The position numbers and the translations under genes were made by a program. This document shows, one piece after another, positions 59,221-64,000 of a DNA stretch of 64,000 nucleotides. Within the stretch, counting starts at the first letter, position 1. The number at the start of each line of letters is the position of its first letter. This stretch comes from a virus: the IMG/VR virus record IMGVR_UViG_3300042891_001963, positions 1 to 64,000 of that record; one strand, 5' to 3'. The notes beneath the pieces were generated by a model. That model did no database searches. It was not told the DNA's origin and saw nothing but the letters and a program-made list of their open reading frames with translations.

Positions 59221-60594
59221 ATGGCAGATAATAAAGAACCTATAAGAATTAAATTTTCTGAAGAACTTCATGATTTATTAAAAGTTTTAGAAGATGAGAA
59301 TAGCTATATAGCATTTGAAATGCTTTGGTTGAACGAGCCTAATTCTAAATATCACAATGGTCTAGGAATTAGTGATGTTAATATATCTAAAACAAAATCT
59401 TGTTTAGATGTTACGTCTACAATTAATGGTGTTGTTGATGGTAAAGTTCACCCTATGAAAATAGAAAACTTTCTTAAATTTTACTTTAAGAATTACTTTC
59501 AAACTTCTGATATTCAAGAATTCATTGAACAGTATAATATATTAGCAGGTGGTGGTTCGGTTGAAAGTATTGCTGTTAATAGAATTACACCAGAACCTTT
59601 TAGTTACAATCCTAAAGATGTTAGAAGTACATTTATTTCATTGGTTACTAAGACATATCCTCACGGACATGAAGAAGAAGTAATGGCTTTTATGCCTAAA
59701 TTAGAAAAAGATATTGTAGGTAACTATTATAAAATCATTGGTGAGAATCCAACAACTATGTTTACATCTCACTTAGATACTGCTGATAGAAAACAAGGTA
59801 CTACTAAACTTCTTTCTAAGAAAGATGAAAATGGTGATGAAATTATTTATACTGATGGTTCTACTATATTAGGTGCTGATGATAAGTCAGGTGTTGCTGT
59901 TATGCTTTATATGATGGCTCATAATGTACCAGGTCTTTATTACTTCTTTATGGGAGAAGAAAGAGGTGGTATTGGTTCAGGTTTATTATCTTCGGTTTAT
60001 GAAAAAGTAGAATATGTTAAGAATATTAAGAGATGTGTTTCTTTTGATAGAAGAGATGTTAAATCTGTCATTACTTCACAATTAGGTAGAACTTGTTGTT
60101 CTGATGAATTTGGAACTGCTTTGGCTAAACAATATAATGCAAATGGTCTTAATTTATCATTAGATCCTACAGGTATATACACAGATTCTGCTTCATTTTT
60201 AGAACAAATTGCTGAATGTACTAACATATCAGTTGGTTATTATAATGAACATACTGGTAAAGAAAGACAAAATATTAACTTTCTGGAAAGACTTGCTAAG
60301 GCTAGTGTTCAAGTTAATTGGAATTCATTACCAACAGTTAGAAAAGTAGGAATTGATGAAGAAACTATTAGAAAATATGGTAAGTTAATTAATGACTTAA
60401 AAGCAACACCATTTGGTATTGATATTAAAATAGCATCTGATAGAGCTACTACTTTTATTCAATGTGATTTAGAAGAAGGTTATATTGATGAGACTTATGA
60501 AGCTTTAACAACACTACAATTCTTATTGAATAAACACAAAGTAAGTCAAAAAGTATATTTTGATGGAGAATACATAAAAATAGATTTATTATAA
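59221..60594 (+). CDS. Zinc aminopeptidase-like (M20/M28/M42-clan) protein (457 aa)
   Basis: Ligands of a co-catalytic zinc peptidase appear in order: MFTSHLDTADR (His, about residue 183), STILGADDKSGVAVMLYMM (Asp, about 221), YYFFMGEERGGIGSG (Glu-Glu, about 248-249), a CVSFDRRD (Asp) and GYYNEHTGKE (His, about 343). The N-terminal ~150 residues and the end (IKIASDRATTFIQCDLEEGY) are phage-specific. These enzymes remove N-terminal residues from peptides or hydrolyse peptide-like amides. In a phage with ClpS and many cleaved internal proteins, peptide recycling is conceivable. Its TAA overlaps the ATG of the next gene by one base. Confidence 0.75.
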   Translation: MADNKEPIRIKFSEELHDLLKVLEDENSYIAFEMLWLNEPNSKYHNGLGISDVNISKTKSCLDVTSTINGVVDGKVHPMKIENFLKFYFKNYFQTSDIQEFIEQYNILAGGGSVESIAVNRITPEPFSYNPKDVRSTFISLVTKTYPHGHEEEVMAFMPKLEKDIVGNYYKIIGENPTTMFTSHLDTADRKQGTTKLLSKKDENGDEIIYTDGSTILGADDKSGVAVMLYMMAHNVPGLYYFFMGEERGGIGSGLLSSVYEKVEYVKNIKRCVSFDRRDVKSVITSQLGRTCCSDEFGTALAKQYNANGLNLSLDPTGIYTDSASFLEQIAECTNISVGYYNEHTGKERQNINFLERLAKASVQVNWNSLPTVRKVGIDEETIRKYGKLINDLKATPFGIDIKIASDRATTFIQCDLEEGYIDETYEALTTLQFLLNKHKVSQKVYFDGEYIKIDLL

Positions 60595-61046
60595 TGAAAC
60601 TTAAAAAATTTAACCAACTATTTGAAAGAGAAGGTTTTGATGATATATATGAGCCTTTTGATGATGATGATTATAATGATTATCGTTATGATAAAGAATA
60701 TAAAGGTGAAGATGAGGATGATTCAGATGATGATATGTCACATCTTTGTTATCTTTTAAGATCTATGTTTAATAATAATAATATTGATGTTAATGTTGAA
60801 AATAGTGGATTGGATTTATCTATTACTGCTCAATTTGCCAGAAGAGAATCACTTAGTGATATCGTTAGAGTATTTGAAGTTATTAAGAAAATTAAAAAAG
60901 ATATTTTAGCTCAATACTCTTCGTCTTATGAAATGTGGGAAACTAAATCTGGTTCACCTATGATTACATTTGAATTTATGTTAGAAGATGATGATGATAA
61001 AGATGGTGTAGTTACAGATGATAAGGATGATGATTATCCTTGGTAA
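60594..61046 (+). CDS. Acidic tagged protein (150 aa)
   Basis: MKLKKFNQLFEREGFDD is a tagged-family start with L-F-E near residue 11. It continues with highly acidic stretches (YEPFDDDDYNDYRYDKEYKGEDEDDSDDD and MLEDDDDKDGVVTDDKDDDYPW) around a small helical core (LCYLLRSMFNNNNIDVNVENSGLDLSITAQF...VFEVIKKIKKDIL). The core resembles none I know. An acidic, DNA-mimic-like or charge-balancing head protein is possible. It overlaps the peptidase stop by one base. Confidence 0.65.
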   Translation: MKLKKFNQLFEREGFDDIYEPFDDDDYNDYRYDKEYKGEDEDDSDDDMSHLCYLLRSMFNNNNIDVNVENSGLDLSITAQFARRESLSDIVRVFEVIKKIKKDILAQYSSSYEMWETKSGSPMITFEFMLEDDDDKDGVVTDDKDDDYPW

Positions 61047-61066
61047 TTTTTAAAATTTCTAAACTT

Positions 61067-61098
61067 TTTGCTATTTCAGAATATTATATATATATTTG
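61067..61098 (+). promoter_or_regulatory. Bacteroidota-type promoter TTTG-N20-TATATTTG for the tmRNA
   Basis: TTTG at 61067-61070 and TATATTTG at 61091-61098 are 20 bases apart, exactly like the promoter at 32208. It lies 20 bases before the mature 5' end of the tmRNA. Confidence 0.75.
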
Positions 61099-61117
61099 TA
61101 GAATAATAAACACACTT

Positions 61118-61496
61118 GGGGATGTTTTAGAATTGATTTGCGGAGTGGTGGTGATTATGCGGGTATCGGGTTGTCGTATGACCGATTAATAAATTAGATG
61201 GTAAAGTCGTAAATGGCAAAACAAATGAAGTAGCTAGCAATGAAGATTTAGTATTTGCGCTACAAAACAACATGATCTTGGTAGAAGATCTAGCAACTGT
61301 CTAACAACAGTTACTATCAAAAAATTCTCCAACTTGTTTCACACAAGAATAAAATAGTGAAATGGTTTTTTGTTACTTATTAGAGTTTCTCAAAAAAAGT
61401 AAAAAGTTTGTAAGTTTATAAAAATTTACTACGCCTGTGAATGAATAATTATTAACAACCGAAAAAGACACGTTGGGCAGTACAACGTCATCTCCA
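61118..61496 (+). ncRNA. ssrA: Probable transfer-messenger RNA (tmRNA) with unusual tag
   Basis: No protein gene fits this 379-base stretch. Its ends pair as a seven-base acceptor stem, GGGGATG (61118-61124) with CATCTCC (61489-61495), followed by A. Just before the 3' strand is a T-arm-like hairpin CGTTG-GGCAGTA-CAACG. Inside, after AAAGTC (near 61203), an open frame reads GTAAATGGCAAAACAAATG... to TAA at about 61301-61303, about 31 codons, ending -EDLATV; its stop lies in the loop of the stem AACTGT/ACAGTT, as in helix 5 of tmRNAs. The conserved G-A-U-U-C-G-A region is degenerate and CCA is not encoded. SmpB is not in the window. It is flanked by a host-type promoter and a terminator. Confidence 0.7.
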
Positions 61497-61501
61497 CAAG
61501 A

Positions 61502-61530
61502 ACAAAGACCAGTAATGGTCTTTTGTTATT
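61502..61530 (+). terminator. Terminator of the tmRNA
   Basis: ACAAAGACCA and TGGTCTTTTGT pair around GTAA (one bulge), followed by TATTTT, six bases after the mature 3' end. Confidence 0.75.
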
Positions 61531-61571
61531 TTAAAGAGGTAAACTTTATTAATTTGATTGATATAATAACT

Positions 61572-62090
61572 ATGATTGATAAATTTGAAGGTCGTTATAG
61601 ATTCTTATCCAATTTCTATCCGTGTAAGATAGAACACCAAGGTATTAAATACCCGTCAGTTGAGAACTTTTATGTGGCTATGAAAGTAAATGACCAACAA
61701 TTAATTAATGGTACTTACTATACGCCAGGTGATTTTCGTGAAATGATTGCTAGAATTACCAATCCTGCTGAGGTTAAAAAACTTGGTTCTAAAGTTAAAT
61801 TAAGAACGGGTTGGGATGAAAAGAAATTAGAAGTTATGAATTGGGCTGTACGTCAAAAATTCAAAGAAGAAACTTTAGCTGAATTATTATTATCTACTGA
61901 AGACCAAGAGTTAATTGAAGGTACGTGGTGGCATGATAAATTTTGGGGTATATGTGTTTGTACAAAATGTGCTGGTAAAGGTGAGAATCATTTAGGTAAG
62001 ATTCTTATGGAAGTAAGAGAAGAATTAAAATTATCAAATCAAAAACCTTCAATTCAAGATATAATAAAAGACAAAAATAAATTAAATTAA
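61572..62090 (+). CDS. NADAR-family protein (172 aa)
   Basis: The start MIDKFEGRYRFLSNFYPCKIEHQGIKYPSVENFYVAMKVNDQ is a typical NADAR/YbiA opening (FLSNFYP..., YPSVEH/N-x-Y-x-A-x-K), followed by FREMIARITNPAEVKKLGSKVKLRTGWDEKKLEVM and ELIEGTWWHDKFWGICVCTKCAGKGENHLGKILMEVRE. NADAR proteins cleave N-glycosidic bonds in NAD/ADP-ribose derivatives and can remove ADP-ribose from nucleic-acid bases. In phages this could counter DarT-like defences. I place the start at 61572 rather than at an upstream in-frame ATG that overlaps the tmRNA. Its neighbour is a Dam-type methylase. Confidence 0.85.
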   Translation: MIDKFEGRYRFLSNFYPCKIEHQGIKYPSVENFYVAMKVNDQQLINGTYYTPGDFREMIARITNPAEVKKLGSKVKLRTGWDEKKLEVMNWAVRQKFKEETLAELLLSTEDQELIEGTWWHDKFWGICVCTKCAGKGENHLGKILMEVREELKLSNQKPSIQDIIKDKNKLN

Positions 62091-62092
62091 TA

Positions 62093-63076
62093 ATGAGTGT
62101 AATTTCATATTTCGGAGGTAAGTCCTCAAATGTATTCATTGAGTTTATTAACTCAAAAATCCCTAAAGATGGTTCAATCAAAACCTACTTAGAACCATTC
62201 TCTGGCTCAATGGGAACGTATATGGACGACCCAAACTTAAAGTTTGATGTAGTTGTCTATAACGATAAAAATCGTCACCAGGTGAATCTATATAAGTGCG
62301 CTTCTCAACCAGAAGAATTTGTTAAGTATTTAGAAGCTTTGAAAAGAACTTTACTTCATACAGATGAAACTGATCCATTGAAGAAGTGGGATTTCTATAA
62401 AGAGATTTACAAAAGATATATTAAGAATGATTTCTTAGATAATATGGATTTTGAGATTGGTGATTTCAAAAAAGCGGCTATTTATGCTTTCTTAATTACA
62501 TCAGCTCACAATTCGGTTTATCCTCGTGGTGCTGGTTTCAATGGTTATAAGAAAGATAAAGATCGTTTGAAATTAGAGGTTCTTATTGACAAGTTGAAAA
62601 AGAACAAATACACAGCTAAGTTATCTACTATTACTGACTTCTATAATATTGACTTTGAGGAATTGATTAATCAATATGATTCTGAAGATACTTATTTGTA
62701 TTTGGATCCTCCTTATCACAGACCTGATGAGAATGGTGATGATGATGCTAAGAGATTATCTTGGTATGGTGCTGATAAAGAAGGAATGTTTGGACCTGCT
62801 TCACATAGAAGATTGTTAGATTTGATTAAGAAATCTAAATCTCGTTGGTCATTATCATATTACTATTTCCCTTTGTTAGAGGAATTGTTACCAAGAGACC
62901 AATACATTTGGACTGAAAAAGAAGTATTTAGAAGTTCAGCTCAAGGTGGTAATAACTCTGAAGGTAAAGGTGAACAAGCTAAAGGTGTAGAGTTATTGAT
63001 TTTAAATTACGATCCAGTTACTGGTAAAAAATTAAACATTCAAGATGGAGTATCCGCTACCGAGACAGAGATATAA
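62093..63076 (+). CDS. DNA adenine methyltransferase, Dam/D12 class
   Basis: Motifs of the D12 class are in order: VISYFGGKSS (AdoMet-binding, residues 3-12), TYLEPFSGSMGTYM (about 31-44), and TYLYLDPPYHRPDENG (catalytic DPPY, about 201-210). At 327 residues it is somewhat longer than T4 Dam (259). It methylates adenine, probably in a short palindromic site, to protect phage DNA from restriction or to regulate packaging. Begins 2 bases after the NADAR stop; its 3' end overlaps the next gene by 32 bases in another frame. Confidence 0.9.
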   Translation: MSVISYFGGKSSNVFIEFINSKIPKDGSIKTYLEPFSGSMGTYMDDPNLKFDVVVYNDKNRHQVNLYKCASQPEEFVKYLEALKRTLLHTDETDPLKKWDFYKEIYKRYIKNDFLDNMDFEIGDFKKAAIYAFLITSAHNSVYPRGAGFNGYKKDKDRLKLEVLIDKLKKNKYTAKLSTITDFYNIDFEELINQYDSEDTYLYLDPPYHRPDENGDDDAKRLSWYGADKEGMFGPASHRRLLDLIKKSKSRWSLSYYYFPLLEELLPRDQYIWTEKEVFRSSAQGGNNSEGKGEQAKGVELLILNYDPVTGKKLNIQDGVSATETEI

Positions 63077-63245
63077 GCATTACAAAGGTGGTACTTATGA
63101 AGTAATTACTTTAGCCACTCATACAGAAACCGGAGAAAAGTTAGTAGTCTATAAGTCTATCAACTTTGGCTCTATTTATGTTAGACCATTAGATATTTGG
63201 AACTCAAATTCTGAACTTGGTCATAAAAGATTTGAATTAATATAA
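63045..63245 (+). CDS. DUF1653-like protein (66 aa)
   Basis: RYKHYKGGTYEVITLATHTETGEKLVVYKSINFGSIYVRPLDIW fits the DUF1653 pattern (YxHxKGG-x-Y-x-V-x-x-x-A-x-H-x-E-T-x-x-x-L-V-V-Y...VRPLxMF). The family is small, single-domain, common in bacteria and phages and of unknown function. It overlaps the methylase end by 32 bases and ends one base into the next gene (TAATG), so the three form one translation unit. Confidence 0.75.
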   Translation: MEYPLPRQRYKHYKGGTYEVITLATHTETGEKLVVYKSINFGSIYVRPLDIWNSNSELGHKRFELI

Positions 63246-63469
63246 TGGCAATAGCTTGTAATCCTAGTGTATTTAATATAAATAGCTCATCAAACTCAAC
63301 CGCAATTAATGTTGATGTTGATGGTTGTACAGTTGTTAGTAAGTTAGTTCTATTAGATGAGAAGACTGGTAACAAATGGCAAATTAAAATATCAGATGGT
63401 GAGTTAATAGCTGAGCCATTAGAATTAGAAGATAAAAGAGAATATAAACTAAATAAAATACTAAAATGA
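63245..63469 (+). CDS. Hypothetical protein (74 aa)
   Basis: A small protein MAIACNPSVFNINSSSNSTAINVDVDGCTVVSKLVLLDEKTGNKWQIKISDGELIAEPLELEDKREYKL, beta-rich and acidic, with no recognised motif. Its stop overlaps the next ATG (ATGA), so it is part of the methylase-DUF1653 operon. The two Cys might be structural. Function unknown. Confidence 0.6.
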   Translation: MAIACNPSVFNINSSSNSTAINVDVDGCTVVSKLVLLDEKTGNKWQIKISDGELIAEPLELEDKREYKLNKILK

Positions 63470-64000
63470 AAAAGTATAAAGTTTCCATTTATGGATATGG
63501 AGCAGAAGTAACAATTGGTTCTGTAAATGAAGAACAGAAAGAAATTCTTAATAACAATGATAAAGAGTTATGGGAAATTGTGACTAATGATTTAGAAGAT
63601 TGGGGTGGTTGGTATGAAGTTGATGACCAATATCATCGTTGGGGAGCTTCAGGTACATTTACTATTCTTATTGAAGATGAGAATGGAGAAGAAGTATATA
63701 AAATTGATTCTGATAATTTAAGTGAATTTGATACTGATGATTTTCAGTTAGTAGATTATGAATATACTGAAATTGATGAGTCTAAAGACTTATTAATGTG
63801 TGCTTCATTTGAAAAGGGTGGCTTCTTTGAAGGTGATATTGAAACTGAAGAGTTTGATATTACTAAACTTAAAATCACTATTGATGAAGAGATTGGTATT
63901 GAAGAATACTACTTTGGAGATATTGTAGCTGGTGTTTACTATGATGATGAAGAAGTAGATAACTACGGTGGTAGTACTAACGGTAAGTCATTTGATGTTA
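63466..64000 (+). CDS. Acidic hypothetical protein, partial at window end
   Basis: From ATG at 63466 an open frame runs to the window end (178 codons): MKKYKVSIYGYGAEVTIGS... It is very acidic (YEIDEELY-type stretches with E/D every third residue) and carries a Trp-rich DWGGWYEVDDQYHRWGAS stretch near residues 45-62, then several EYY/ExD repeats. No family recognised. The C-terminus lies outside. It overlaps the previous gene by ATGA. Confidence 0.6.
   Translation, partial: MKKYKVSIYGYGAEVTIGSVNEEQKEILNNNDKELWEIVTNDLEDWGGWYEVDDQYHRWGASGTFTILIEDENGEEVYKIDSDNLSEFDTDDFQLVDYEYTEIDESKDLLMCASFEKGGFFEGDIETEEFDITKLKITIDEEIGIEEYYFGDIVAGVYYDDEEVDNYGGSTNGKSFDV

Noticed and set aside
61473-61571. An upstream in-frame start (ATG near 61473) for the NADAR gene
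   Set aside because: It overlaps the tmRNA 3' end and terminator; the NADAR core begins at 61572, so the shorter start is preferred.
1-64000. Temperate lifestyle
   Set aside because: No integrase, excisionase, repressor or partition gene is recognised in the window; the content is that of a lytic T4-like phage.
1-64000. tRNA genes
   Set aside because: Apart from the tRNA-like ends of the tmRNA, I saw no cloverleaf with an acceptor stem and TTCRA loop. A covariance scan could still find some.

Overview
The window looks like part of the genome of a large T4-like myovirus that infects a member of the Bacteroidota. The phage assignment rests on recognisable T4-type parts: large terminase, portal, prohead protease with scaffold, gp23-like capsid protein, tail tube, tail sheath, gp25 baseplate wedge, gp15 tail terminator, gp4 head-completion nuclease, gp44-like clamp loader, gp47-like nuclease subunit and a gp55-like late sigma factor. 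The host assignment rests on very low GC, the near absence of Shine-Dalgarno sequences, three promoters of the Bacteroidota type (two with TTTG-N20-TATATTTG), and the kinds of accessory genes. Coding is dense on both strands, and convergent blocks are usually separated by hairpin-plus-U-tract terminators. I see no integrase, repressor or CRISPR array.

Layout. 1-4 kb: cupin fragment, LamG-type adhesin and a two-domain glycosyltransferase. 4-8.3 kb: a nucleotidyltransferase operon, a beta-helical fibre and two small tagged proteins. 8.4-19 kb: tape-measure-like protein, three small conserved genes and a 1939-residue tail/baseplate protein. 19-22.5 kb: a tagged operon including a putative ADP-ribosyltransferase, then the gp47-like nuclease. 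22.6-28.6 kb: tail tube, two overlapping tail-assembly genes and an oversized sheath. 28.6-35.5 kb: two tagged proteins and small accessory genes. 35.5-38.6 kb: terminase, ClpS and a HAD protein. 38.7-41.7 kb: a spanin-like pair and tagged enzymes. 41.7-46 kb: gp25, clamp loader, gp15, an abundant-looking structural protein and the late sigma factor. 46-54.4 kb: glutamine synthetase, gp4, a possible gp2, portal and RNase R. 54.5-58.4 kb: protease-scaffold and major capsid protein. 58.5-64 kb: NFACT-R protein, metallopeptidase, a probable tmRNA, NADAR, a Dam-type methylase and small genes.

Four patterns tie the window together. (1) At least fifteen proteins share an N-terminus like MK-h-K-x-F...[LIF]xE, which closely resembles the T4 capsid-targeting sequence with its gp21 cleavage site. 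Several are enzymes (nucleotidyltransferase, ADP-ribosyltransferase, cysteine-hydrolase-like, GNAT, NFACT-R), suggesting a set of proteins packaged in the head and injected. (2) The protease is fused to its scaffold, and the scaffold holds ten 14-residue repeats, each with an LAE/IAE motif that looks like the protease's own cleavage site. (3) A TTTAATATATA motif precedes many genes and probably is the late promoter read by the gp55-like sigma; in seven genes it lies exactly 4-5 nt before the ATG, implying leaderless mRNAs. (4) A probable tmRNA with an unusual tag, RNase R, an NFACT-R (RqcH-type) protein and ClpS form a ribosome-rescue and tagged-protein-turnover theme. All functional statements come from reading motifs by eye; no database search was possible.
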